Below are positions 8,042 through 16,234 of a DNA stretch of 32,480 nucleotides, one piece after another. Under the pieces are notes generated by a model that was given only the letters and a program-made list of their open reading frames with translations, was not told the origin of the DNA and made no database searches. The stretch spans positions 1 to 32,480 of the forward strand of contig CANIXX010000006.1 in the NCBI GenBank assembly GCA_947471115.1. The letters run 5' to 3'. The DNA comes from Opitutaceae bacterium (GTDB lineage: Bacteria; Verrucomicrobiota; Verrucomicrobiia; Opitutales; Opitutaceae). The position numbers and the translations under genes are program-made. The first letter of the stretch is position 1. Every line of letters starts with the position of its first letter.

Positions 8042-9214
8042 ATGAATCCTCCTGCAACCGCCAGCAACAACCCGTTTCTTCAGCCCGCGCAGTCATTATT
8101 AACGGCGCCGACCAACAAGGAAATCAAACGGGTATTTGTGGCGGCGACGCGCATGAACGACGGCAAGACGACCACCTGCCTCGGTCTCTACGGCGCGCTG
8201 CAGACGATTTTTCCGCGCGTTGGCTTTATCAAACCCGTTGGCCAGCGCTTCGTCAGCGTGCAGGGTGCCCAGGTGGACGAGGACTCCTTTCTCTTCGACA
8301 CAGTCTACAACGTGCGCGTGCCCATCCAAAGCATGAGCCCGGTGACCATCGACGCCTCCTTCACGCGGCGTTACCTCAAAAACCCGAACGAGCTCCTGCC
8401 CGAGTTAAAGAACCAAATATGCCGCGCGTTTGACCGTGTTTCATGGGAAAAGGATTTCACCTTGATCGAGGGTACCGGCCATGCCGGCGTCGGCTCGGTC
8501 TTCGATCTGTCGAACGCCAGCGTCGCCAAGCTGCTCAAATCCCCCGTCATCCTAGTGTGCCCAGGTGGAATCGGTCGCCCGATCGACGAAATCGCGCTCA
8601 ACAAAGCTCTTTTCGACAAGGCTGGTGTCGAGGTGATCGGTGCGATTCTCAACAAGATCGAACCCGATAAAATCGACTTCGTACGGGAATACGCCGGCAT
8701 CGGGCTCAAGCGCCTCGGCGTGCCCCTGCTCGGTCTCCTGCCCGTCGAAAAAATACTCACCGCCCCCAACCTCACGCAGATCGCCGAGGACATTGACGGC
8801 CAGTGGATCAATGGTCGCAAAGGCTGCGCTAAACAACGCGTCCACCGCGTCATCATCGGTGCCATGACGGCTAAGGGCATCGTCGATTACCTCACTCCGG
8901 GCACGCTCATCATCACGCCCGGTGATCGAGACGACATCATCCTCGCCGCCATTTCCAGTGCCCGCCTCGCCGGTGGCACCACCATCGCGGGCCTCATTCT
9001 TACTAACAATATCCAGCCGCATCCCAAACTAGTCGAACTGCTGGCCCAAACCGACATCCCCGTCATCGCCGCCAAGGGCGAAAGCTATACCGTCACCTCG
9101 ACGATCAACCGGATGACGGTGAAAACCCAACCGCAGGACACCGATAAGATCCCGGTCATCAAACAACTAATCATGAACAATATCGATCTACCCAGCTTGA
9201 TCGCCAAACTTTAA
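8042..9214 (+). CDS. P-loop (BioD-like) + DRTGG domain protein, detached Pta N-terminal half
   Basis: This 390-residue protein has two domains. Residues ~29-240 form a dethiobiotin-synthetase-like P-loop NTPase with a Walker A-type loop AATRMNDGKTTT near 34-45, then GFIKPVGQ and TLIEGTGHAGVGSVFDLSNA. Residues ~265-375 form a DRTGG domain (RVIIGAMTAKGIVDYL, then ITPGDRDDIILAA). In long Pta enzymes such as that of E. coli, these two domains sit in the same order ahead of the catalytic domain and affect allostery and oligomerisation. Here they are a separate polypeptide encoded just after the catalytic gene. I infer that it partners Pta or senses a nucleotide or metabolite. No independent catalytic role can be assigned. 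The start is ATG at 8042, preceded by GCAGCC. Confidence 0.88.
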   Translation: MNPPATASNNPFLQPAQSLLTAPTNKEIKRVFVAATRMNDGKTTTCLGLYGALQTIFPRVGFIKPVGQRFVSVQGAQVDEDSFLFDTVYNVRVPIQSMSPVTIDASFTRRYLKNPNELLPELKNQICRAFDRVSWEKDFTLIEGTGHAGVGSVFDLSNASVAKLLKSPVILVCPGGIGRPIDEIALNKALFDKAGVEVIGAILNKIEPDKIDFVREYAGIGLKRLGVPLLGLLPVEKILTAPNLTQIAEDIDGQWINGRKGCAKQRVHRVIIGAMTAKGIVDYLTPGTLIITPGDRDDIILAAISSARLAGGTTIAGLILTNNIQPHPKLVELLAQTDIPVIAAKGESYTVTSTINRMTVKTQPQDTDKIPVIKQLIMNNIDLPSLIAKL

Positions 9215-9321
9215 ATACACGCCGAGGGCGAAGCCTTAACTAACCTGATCTTAACTTTGCTAGCGGCTGGCGATTCAGTGCCACCAACGGCCTAAAACAG
9301 ATTCCATCCCGTTACCCGCGA

Positions 9322-9348
9322 AACGGGGCGTGCAATCAGCGCCCCGTT
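9322..9348. terminator. Perfect 9-bp hairpin between the DRTGG gene and the sensor kinase gene
   Basis: AACGGGGCG (9322-9330) and CGCCCCGTT (9340-9348) pair perfectly around a nine-base loop. It lies in the 156-base gap after the pta/DRTGG pair and 22 bases before the kinase start. No T run follows, so it may be a factor-dependent terminator, an RNA-stabilising hairpin or a leader structure. Confidence 0.45.
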
Positions 9349-9370
9349 AGCCACGGTAGCCATCAGTATT

Positions 9371-12097
9371 GTGATTACCCCTGATCCATCCCTTCAATCG
9401 ACTGAACTCGCGCTACTGGTACTCGACGCCAGCGGCACAGTTCGCGCGGCCAATGATTTTGCGGGAAAACTTTGGCAAACTCAGGCCGCCGACCTCGCCG
9501 GCCAACCCCTGGTCAGCCTGTTCGCCTTCGACGTGTCGGCCTACTCGCCAGGCTGGAGGACAGCGCAGTGGGAGATGCTCATCGCCACCGCTCTAGCCCG
9601 CCCCCTGCGACTTCTCGCTCAGCCCTTCGAGCCGGTCTCCGCAGTGCCCGTGACCATCGAGCTGCAATCCGCCCACGGTCCCGACACGGTTTATTTTGCC
9701 CGCATTGAGGCCCTGTTGCCCTCCACCGCTGACGCTCGTACACCTGCAATCGCGCTGGCACCGGTGTTGCCCGCCGCGCAGCCTGCCGCGCAACCTTTCT
9801 CAAGCCTACCCCAGCCGCTGGTTGGCGGCGCGCCAGCAGTTGAGGGCGCGGGGCTTCTGGCCAACCTAGGCCCACTGGGCTACTTCGACCTCGACCTACA
9901 ATCCGGCCGGCTCGTCAGCTCGCCTGCATGGAAGCGAATGCTCGGCTATGAAACCGAGGCGGCACCGGAAACACACCAAGCTTGGCGTGCGTTGATCCAC
10001 CCCGACGACACCTCGGCACTGCCCGACCAAGTCGCCAAACCCCCGCTCACCGACCACCGCGAATTCAGCTTTGAATGTCGGCTGCGCCATCGCCTCGGTC
10101 ACTACATCTGGGTGCACTCGTCAGGCATCCAGCTCTTCGGTCCCGACCGCAGCCTGATCCGCATACTCGGACTGAATACCGACATCCATGAACGCAAAGA
10201 AGTCGAGGAGATCGGCCTGACTAGCGAAAACCGCATCGCACGACTGACCGATACCGCAGGGCTGGCGGTGTTCGACCTCGATTTCACCAGCAACCAGCAC
10301 TGGTTTTCCCCCGCTTGCACCGCACTTATCGGCGAAGGCCGCGCAACCGCCCCAACACTCGAAAGCCTTCTGCAGGCATTGCCCGTACAAGCGGCAGAAT
10401 CGGGCATTGAAAGATTTCTCTCCAGTTTCTCAGCCGACGAGTCCTACGCCTCCCTCGCGTTCAAGCTGCGCAAGGCCAACGGACGCGAAATCCCCGCAGT
10501 GCTCGGCGTGCACCGCCAATGGTCTCGCAAACGCAAACTCAACCAGGTGATTGGATTCATCCACCCTACCTCGGCTGATACAAATCCGCTACCGAATGGG
10601 TTGCTTAACGGTGTGCTCGATACGCTCAACGAGGCGGTAATCGTCGCCGATCCACAAGGGCAGGTCATCTACCTTAACTCTAACGCCAGCCAGTTAACCG
10701 GTTGGTCGTCGAGCGATGCGCGTTCGGTTAAACTCAACGACGTGTTTAAACTGGTACGCGCCGACAACGGTCGCCCTGACAATACCGCAATCGATCTGGT
10801 GATAGCCGCGGGAGCTTCGCCTCGGCTCCACGCCGAACACGCACTGGTCGCTGCCACAGGAGGGCCTGCGCGCAACATCACCTGGAGCCCACGCCTAGTT
10901 ACCTCACCAACAGGAGTCATCGAGGGTGTAGTCGTCGTGTTCCGTGACCCCGAGGCGATGACGCTCAGCCCCGAGGAGCGCATCCGCGCCAACCGGTTCG
11001 AATCCCTCGGCCAACTAGCCAGCGGCATCTCACACGATTTCAACAACCTGCTCACGACTATCCTCGGCGGTATTTCCACGGCTAAAGATAACCGCGACTA
11101 CACGAAACTGGAGGATGCCGAGAGCGCTTGCATGGCCGCCAAGGCGCTCACCCGCCAGCTGCTCACCGTAGCCAAGGGCGGCGCCTCGAACGATCAGCAG
11201 ATCGTCACCCCCGCCGAGATTTTGGCCGACGCGGTGCGCATTTCCACCCCCGGTAGCACGGCCCTCGTTTCGGTCAATGTGTCCGAGGATGCGGCCCCGA
11301 TCCAAGTGGACCGAGGCCAAATCATCCAAGTTTTCCAAAACCTGATCATAAACGCACTACAGGCCATGCCCGATTTGGCCAAAGGTCGGGTGCAACTGCT
11401 AGCCTTCGACGTGAAACTCGAGGCCAACGCAGTGCCGCCGTTGCCTGCCGGCCATTACGTGCAATTCGAGGTTCAGGACAACGGCACAGGCATTCCCGCC
11501 GAGCACCTCGAAAAAATCTTCGATTCGTATTACACCACCAAGAAACACGGCACCGGGCTGGGTTTGTCTACGGTGCGCTCCATCGTGCACCAACACGGGG
11601 GCCAGATCACGGTCACATCGACCATGGGGTCTGGCACGAGCTTTAGTCTCTACTTACCCTGCGCCGAGCGCCCAGTTGTTGCGATCGCCCGTACGCCCCC
11701 TTCTCTGAGGTTTGGCACCGGGCGCATCCTCTTCCTTGATGACGACCCCAAGATTGGCGAACTCACGGGGTCCATGCTAGCCAGCCTCGACTACACCTAC
11801 GACGTGGTGCGCACCGGCGAAGACGCCCTCACCTATTACCGCCGCTATCTCAATATCGGCCGTCCCTACGACGCCGTCATTTTGGATCTAAACGTAATCG
11901 GCGGCATGGGTGGCGAAGAGTGTTTCAAACAAATCCTCGCACTGCACCCTGAGGTGCGGGCCATCGCCAACAGCGGGTACGACAGCGACGAAATGGTCCG
12001 TCGCTTCCACGCGATGGGCTTTGCAGCTTACCTGACAAAGCCCTACCGCGTAGGCGACCTGGCCCGCATCCTCAAAGTCGCTCTGGGAAAGGCCTGA
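9371..12097 (+). CDS. PAS-domain hybrid sensor histidine kinase with C-terminal receiver
   Basis: This 908-residue protein is probably soluble, since no membrane helix is visible. PAS-like regions lie near 10-115, 165-275 (with PAC motif FECRLRHRLGHYIWVHSSG then LGLNTDIHERKE), 285-400 and 410-525 (LNEAVIVADPQGQVIYLNSNA). The HisKA domain has the NtrB/PleC-like H box ESLGQLASGISHDFNNLL with phosphorylatable His555. The ATPase domain has the N box at NALQAM (661), the G1 box DNGTGIP (703) and the G2 box GTGLGLST (727). A receiver domain follows, with acidic residues 790-792, phospho-acceptor Asp839 in LDLNVIGGMGG and Lys890. All catalytic residues are present. The start is GTG at 9371. No cognate regulator or DNA-binding partner is adjacent, so it is an orphan hybrid kinase. 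Its signal is unknown; a cytosolic redox or small-molecule cue is plausible. Confidence 0.93.
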   Translation: MITPDPSLQSTELALLVLDASGTVRAANDFAGKLWQTQAADLAGQPLVSLFAFDVSAYSPGWRTAQWEMLIATALARPLRLLAQPFEPVSAVPVTIELQSAHGPDTVYFARIEALLPSTADARTPAIALAPVLPAAQPAAQPFSSLPQPLVGGAPAVEGAGLLANLGPLGYFDLDLQSGRLVSSPAWKRMLGYETEAAPETHQAWRALIHPDDTSALPDQVAKPPLTDHREFSFECRLRHRLGHYIWVHSSGIQLFGPDRSLIRILGLNTDIHERKEVEEIGLTSENRIARLTDTAGLAVFDLDFTSNQHWFSPACTALIGEGRATAPTLESLLQALPVQAAESGIERFLSSFSADESYASLAFKLRKANGREIPAVLGVHRQWSRKRKLNQVIGFIHPTSADTNPLPNGLLNGVLDTLNEAVIVADPQGQVIYLNSNASQLTGWSSSDARSVKLNDVFKLVRADNGRPDNTAIDLVIAAGASPRLHAEHALVAATGGPARNITWSPRLVTSPTGVIEGVVVVFRDPEAMTLSPEERIRANRFESLGQLASGISHDFNNLLTTILGGISTAKDNRDYTKLEDAESACMAAKALTRQLLTVAKGGASNDQQIVTPAEILADAVRISTPGSTALVSVNVSEDAAPIQVDRGQIIQVFQNLIINALQAMPDLAKGRVQLLAFDVKLEANAVPPLPAGHYVQFEVQDNGTGIPAEHLEKIFDSYYTTKKHGTGLGLSTVRSIVHQHGGQITVTSTMGSGTSFSLYLPCAERPVVAIARTPPSLRFGTGRILFLDDDPKIGELTGSMLASLDYTYDVVRTGEDALTYYRRYLNIGRPYDAVILDLNVIGGMGGEECFKQILALHPEVRAIANSGYDSDEMVRRFHAMGFAAYLTKPYRVGDLARILKVALGKA

Positions 12098-12144
12098 GTT
12101 TCTAAACGACAAACCGGACCGGAGCGCTAAAAACGGAAAACAAG

Positions 12145-12176
12145 AATGGGGGCCGCAAGCGACTGCGGCCCCCATT
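12145..12176. terminator. Bidirectional terminator between the sensor kinase and xylA
   Basis: A perfect 13-bp stem (AATGGGGGCCGCA paired with its complement) closes on a six-base loop AGCGAC, midway between two convergent genes. On the minus strand it is followed by CTTGTTTTCCGTTTTT, making it a better terminator for xylA than for the kinase gene, though it can fold on both transcripts. Confidence 0.8.
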
Positions 12177-12203
12177 AAAGCCATTATTTCAAAGCGCGTC
12201 CGC

Positions 12204-13547
12204 TTAGATGTAGCGGAGCAAGATGCTCTCGTAGAGCTCCTGTTTGCCGCTCTTCGGGGTAACCTCGCCCTGCTCGTGGGCGATCTTGTGCAGGTCGGCG
12301 AGCGAGAGTTTACCCTGCTCGTAAGCTTGGCCTTGGCCGACGTCGAAGCTGGCGTAACGGTCTTTCACCAGGCTGGGGATTTCCGACTTGTTGAGCACCT
12401 TCTCAGCGGCGATCGCGGCGCGGGCGAAGGCGTCCATGCCAGAAACGTGGGCGATGAATAGGTCGTCGAGGTCGGTCGAGTTGCGACGGATCTTGGCGTC
12501 AAAGTTAACGCCACCGTGGGTGAAGCCGCCGGCCTTGATAATAACCATCATGGCTTCGGTGAGCTCGAGCGGGTCGATCGGGAACTGGTCGGTGTCCCAG
12601 CCGTTTTGCACGTCGCCACGGTTGGCATCGACGCTGCCGAGCAGGCCGGCGTCGGCGGAAACCTGAAGCTCGTGAGGGAAGGTGTGTCCGGCAAGGGTTG
12701 CGTGGTTGACCTCGATGTTGAGGGCGAAGTCGTTGAGCAGGTTAAACTCGCGTAGGAAACCGATCACGGTGGCGGCGTCGAAGTCGTACTGGTGCTTGGT
12801 CGGCTCGCAGGGTTTGGGCTCGATGAAGAACTTACCCTTAAAGCCCTGGCTGCGGGCGTAATCGCGGCCAATTGTGAGGAAGCGGCCGAGGTGCTCGCGC
12901 TCACGCTTCATGTCGGTGTTGAGCAACGACAGGTAACCCTCGCGGCCGCCCCAGAACACGTAGCCTTCGCCGCCGAGGGCGATGGTTGAATCGATCGCGG
13001 TCTTCAACTGGCCGCCGGCGCGGGCCAAGATGGAGAACTCGGGGTTGGTGCCGGCGCCGTTCATGTAGCGCGGGTTGCTAAAAAGATTGGCGGTGCCCCA
13101 GAGCAGTTTCACACCGGAAGCGGCCTGCTTTTCCTTAAGGTATGCGGTGATGGTGGCGAGGCGCTTTTCGGACTCAGCCAAGGTGCCGGCTTCGTCAACG
13201 ATGTCGGTATCGTGGAAGCAGTAGTAGGGAACGCCGAGCTTGGTGATAAACTCGAAGGCTGCATCAGCCTTGTCCTTGGCGCGTTGCACCGGGTCGGCGG
13301 CGGTCAGCCAAGGCATCGGGCGGGTGGGCGAACCGAACGGATCAGCACCGTTACCACAGAAGCTATGCCAGTAGGAGACTGCGTAGCGCATCCAGTCCTG
13401 CAGCGGGCGGCCGGCGACGATGCGGCTGGCATCGTAATAGCGGAAAGCGAGCGGGTTGGTGCTCTCGGGGCCTTCGTAAGCGATGCGGCCTATGTTGGGG
13501 AAATAGGCTTTGGAGCCTAGGGTGAGTTTTGTGGTGGCGATGGACAT
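12204..13547 (-). CDS. xylA: Xylose isomerase (class II)
   Basis: This enzyme isomerises D-xylose to D-xylulose in the cytoplasm. The 447-residue length and N-terminal extension are those of class II enzymes. Catalytic His112 and Asp115 lie in YYCFHDTD. Metal and substrate motifs include FWGGREGY (198-205) and FFIEPKPCEPTKHQYDFD (from 240; Glu243 and Lys245), followed by LNIEVNHATLAGHTF. The start is ATG at 13545-13547, preceded by CCCACC rather than a ribosome-binding purine tract. It is the last of three minus-strand genes, after the AraC-type regulator and xylB. A 153-base spacer containing an inverted repeat separates it from xylB. It probably belongs to the xyl operon or to a regulon of the same regulator, and a strong terminator hairpin follows it. 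Confidence 0.97.
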   Translation of the reverse strand: MSIATTKLTLGSKAYFPNIGRIAYEGPESTNPLAFRYYDASRIVAGRPLQDWMRYAVSYWHSFCGNGADPFGSPTRPMPWLTAADPVQRAKDKADAAFEFITKLGVPYYCFHDTDIVDEAGTLAESEKRLATITAYLKEKQAASGVKLLWGTANLFSNPRYMNGAGTNPEFSILARAGGQLKTAIDSTIALGGEGYVFWGGREGYLSLLNTDMKREREHLGRFLTIGRDYARSQGFKGKFFIEPKPCEPTKHQYDFDAATVIGFLREFNLLNDFALNIEVNHATLAGHTFPHELQVSADAGLLGSVDANRGDVQNGWDTDQFPIDPLELTEAMMVIIKAGGFTHGGVNFDAKIRRNSTDLDDLFIAHVSGMDAFARAAIAAEKVLNKSEIPSLVKDRYASFDVGQGQAYEQGKLSLADLHKIAHEQGEVTPKSGKQELYESILLRYI

Positions 13548-13610
13548 GGTGGGTTTGAGGGAAAGTGGGTTGAGCGCTGCGGTATATTAATTCGTTTTAA
13601 AGGTGAGCTG

Positions 13611-13675
13611 AATTGGCCGGAACGGCCAACGCTACACGGGATCCGCAGATGTAGAGTGGCCGTCCCGGTCAATTT
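13611..13675. repeat. Inverted repeat in the xylB-xylA spacer
   Basis: Arms at 13611-13636 and 13650-13675 pair at about 22 positions with two or three mismatches and one bulge (shared core AATTG-CCGG-ACGGCCA ... CTACA), leaving a 13-base loop. The sequence is unrelated to the other repeat family in this window. As RNA it would form a large hairpin between the two cistrons, so it could stabilise, attenuate or separate xylB and xylA mRNA. It also resembles a mobile REP-like palindrome. Confidence 0.75.
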
Positions 13676-13699
13676 TCCTGATCGTGATTGCGAATGAAA

Positions 13700-15178
13700 T
13701 TATGCGAGAGCCTTGGCCAAGCCGGCTTCCCAGCGGGCGGCAGCTTCTTGACAAGGACCGACCAACTCGGGGTTGGGTTCGATCGTGGTGATAACTTCGA
13801 GGCCGGCGAAGGCCGCTGCCGGGCTGGCGTAGATGCCCGCGCCCAACCCCGCTCCGCGAGCGGCACCGGCGGCGCCGTCGGTGCTGATCAGCTCGATGCT
13901 CACGCCAAGGGTCGCCGCGAGGGTGTCGCGAAACACGGCGCTCTTAAACAGATTGGCGTCACCAGCACGGAGGCGCTTCGGGGTCAGGCCGGTGGCTTTC
14001 ATGCCGGCGATGCCGTGGCTAAACGAGAACGCGATGCCCTCTTGGGCGGCGCGCGCCAGATGGCCGGGCGTGTGGCGAAGGAAGTCGAGACCGAGCCACT
14101 GCGCACCGATGCGGCGATTGCCCAACATGCGCTCGGCGCCGTTGCCGAAGGGCAACACGCTCAACCCCTCGCTGCCGGCGGGAACGGCGGCGGCCAGGGA
14201 GTTGAGTTCTGGATACGAGAGATTGGATCCGAGCGTACGGCGCAACCAAGCGTAGAGGATGCCAGTTCCGTTGATGCAGAGCAGCACACCAACGCGCGGG
14301 TCGGTCGCCGTGTGGTTAACGTGGGCAAAACCGTTAACGCGGCTCTGTGGATCGTAGGCCAAGCGGTCTGTGACGCCGTAGACCACGCCCGAAGTGCCAC
14401 CGGTGGCGGCGATTTCGCCGGGGTTGAGCACGTTGAGCGAGAAGGCGTTGTTGGGCTGGTCGCCGGCGCGGTAGGCCACCGGAATTCCGGTGGGCAGGCC
14501 GAGTTCGGCGGCAACGGAGGCGAGCACACCGGCTTGTTTGCCAAAGGTGGGCGTGAGCGCGGGCAGCAGCGAGGAGTCGAGCCCCCAGTGTTTAAGGAGG
14601 AATTCGGCCGGGGCGTTTTTGGAAAAGTCCCAAAGCGTGCCTTCGGAGAGACCGGAGGCGGTGGTCTGAATTTCGCCGGTCAGGCGCAGCGCGAGGTAAT
14701 CACCCGGCAGCATGATCTTGCGGATGCGACGGAAGTTCTCCGGCTCATTCTGCTGGACCCAGCGCAGCTTCGAGGCGGTGAAATTTCCAGGGGAATTGAG
14801 CAAGCGGCCGAGGCAGGCGTCGGTGCCGAGTTCGGCGAATGCCTGGGCGCCGATTTCCACTGCGCGGCTGTCGCACCAAATGATGGCGGGGCGCACTGGT
14901 TGGTTACGCTCATCGAGGGTGACCAGACCGTGCATCTGGTAAGAGATGCCGATGGCGGCGATCTGGGAAACGTCTTGGCCGGCGCAGGCGGCGCGGATGG
15001 CGAGGGCGGTGTGTTGCCACCACTGGGCCGGATCCTGCTCGGCCCAACCCGGGCGCGGCGCGGAGATCGACATCTCCTGCTGCGGCGACTGGGCGGCGGC
15101 TATCACGCGACCGGTGGCGGCATCAAGAAGGGAGGCTTTAACTGCTGAACTACCGAGATCAAGTCCGAGGAGAAACAT
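13700..15178 (-). CDS. xylB: Xylulokinase
   Basis: This is a FGGY-family carbohydrate kinase of 492 residues that phosphorylates D-xylulose to xylulose-5-phosphate. The N-terminal ATPase motif FLLGLDLGSSAVKASLLD is present. QMHG at 81-84 is a xylulokinase-typical sugar-binding motif, and WCDSRA is at 101-106. The catalytic base is expected to be Asp240 in AGDQPNNAF. The phosphate-binding part includes GEIAATGGTSGVVYGVTD, and a C-terminal ATPase block includes the glycine-rich TDGAAGAARGAGLGAG. Its placement just upstream of xylA on the same strand supports xylulose over other FGGY substrates. The start is ATG at 15176-15178, preceded by CCCACC. The 98-base upstream spacer to the regulator gene contains repeats that may be operators. 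Confidence 0.95.
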   Translation of the reverse strand: MFLLGLDLGSSAVKASLLDAATGRVIAAAQSPQQEMSISAPRPGWAEQDPAQWWQHTALAIRAACAGQDVSQIAAIGISYQMHGLVTLDERNQPVRPAIIWCDSRAVEIGAQAFAELGTDACLGRLLNSPGNFTASKLRWVQQNEPENFRRIRKIMLPGDYLALRLTGEIQTTASGLSEGTLWDFSKNAPAEFLLKHWGLDSSLLPALTPTFGKQAGVLASVAAELGLPTGIPVAYRAGDQPNNAFSLNVLNPGEIAATGGTSGVVYGVTDRLAYDPQSRVNGFAHVNHTATDPRVGVLLCINGTGILYAWLRRTLGSNLSYPELNSLAAAVPAGSEGLSVLPFGNGAERMLGNRRIGAQWLGLDFLRHTPGHLARAAQEGIAFSFSHGIAGMKATGLTPKRLRAGDANLFKSAVFRDTLAATLGVSIELISTDGAAGAARGAGLGAGIYASPAAAFAGLEVITTIEPNPELVGPCQEAAARWEAGLAKALA

Positions 15179-15210
15179 GGTGGGGGTTGGAGTGTGACTA
15201 CCCTATCACG

Positions 15211-15271
15211 GCACAAAGGACGTTTACCTTAACAAAAAGACCATATTTATGCGCTATTAGCACAAAAGGAC
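15211..15271 (-). promoter_or_regulatory. Candidate AraC-type operator repeats upstream of xylB
   Basis: Three related direct repeats occur on the minus strand between the regulator gene and xylB: GTCCTTTTGTGC (15271-15260), GGTCTTTTTGTTA (15242-15230) and GTCCTTTGTGC (15221-15211). AraC-family activators commonly bind direct repeats upstream of their targets. The spacing of roughly 20 and 30 bases puts the last two sites about two helical turns apart. This is a pattern match without binding data. Confidence 0.4.
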
Positions 15272-15276
15272 TGAAG

Positions 15277-16173
15277 TTAAACCAGCTCGCTGCGGCGGAA
15301 GTCCGTCGGGGTGCGCCCAACGACCAGACGGAACTGGCGGGCGAAATAGTTGCTATCGCCAAAGCCGACTTCGAGGGCGATGTCGGTCATGCCCAGCTCG
15401 CTTTGACGCAAGAGGCGTTTGGCGGCTTCGATGCGCAAACCGATGAGGTAATCAATGGGCGATTTACCCGTGGCTTGGCGAAACACACGAAGCAGGCTGG
15501 TGCGGGAGTGCCCGGCAAAACGGGCCAGTTGCTCCAGCGTCCACGGCTCGTGATAACGTTGCTCCAAGGCGCTGATTAACTTGCCCATTTGTAACAGGGC
15601 GCGGCTTTCGCGCACTTCACTTTCACCGTAGCGGCGAGACAGAAAAACCATCAGCTCGACCAGCAACCCGAGCAGCACTGCCTCATGGCCGGGCCGGGCG
15701 TAGGCCGACTCTTTTTCCATGCGCTCAGCCAGCACTTCGGCCATCCCCAGTTCATCACGGCCAAGGTCAAGGCGACTGGAAAACTGGTGCGCGCTGCGGA
15801 AGCTCGGCTCCAGCATAAACAGCGCACTATAACCGGGGAGTCGCCGCAGCAGTCCGGCCGGCAGCGGCAGACGCGCGGGGTCATACATGACGTTCATCAA
15901 CACCAGATCGGCCCGGTCACGGAAGCAGTGCACTTGCTGTCCCTGAACCACAAATACGTTTCCTGCAGACACCGGAAACGACTCGCCCTCCAGCACGTGC
16001 AACCCGCGTCCGCTCAACACCAGGACCAGCTCACAGAAATCGTGATAATGGTCGATTTCCGTGACGTCGTGGGCATGCGAGGGTCGTCCGCCTGGCTCGG
16101 TTTTCACCCGACGCACCGTTAAAGGAAACCCGTCAGCACCAAAATAATCGAGACCTTGGGCGAGAAGAGCCAT
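15277..16173 (-). CDS. AraC-family transcriptional regulator of the xylose cluster
   Basis: This 298-residue protein has an N-terminal cupin sugar-sensing domain and a C-terminal double helix-turn-helix. The cupin part contains YHDFCELVLVLSGRGLHVL (about 43-61), as in RhaS/RhaR/AraC proteins. The DNA-binding part starts near residue 195: LEQLARFAGHSRTSLLRVFRQATG covers the first helix-turn-helix. DIALEVGFGDSNYFARQFRLVVGRTPTDFRR is the canonical AraC signature. It is encoded just upstream of xylB on the same strand, so it is most likely the D-xylose-responsive activator of xylBA. It does not resemble the LacI-like N-terminal domain of E. coli XylR, so I leave the symbol blank. The start is ATG at 16171-16173. 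Confidence 0.93.
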   Translation of the reverse strand: MALLAQGLDYFGADGFPLTVRRVKTEPGGRPSHAHDVTEIDHYHDFCELVLVLSGRGLHVLEGESFPVSAGNVFVVQGQQVHCFRDRADLVLMNVMYDPARLPLPAGLLRRLPGYSALFMLEPSFRSAHQFSSRLDLGRDELGMAEVLAERMEKESAYARPGHEAVLLGLLVELMVFLSRRYGESEVRESRALLQMGKLISALEQRYHEPWTLEQLARFAGHSRTSLLRVFRQATGKSPIDYLIGLRIEAAKRLLRQSELGMTDIALEVGFGDSNYFARQFRLVVGRTPTDFRRSELV

Positions 16174-16234
16174 GTTGGTTTAGCACTAAGGGATTTATTA
16201 CCAAAGGGGGCAAGCGCGACGGAACCCCTTCGGG

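Noticed and set aside
13688-15148. A 486-codon plus-strand open frame lying across xylB
   Set aside because: It is antisense to xylB, rich in Gly/Arg/Ala with no family motif, and arises from the GC-rich codon pattern of the real gene.
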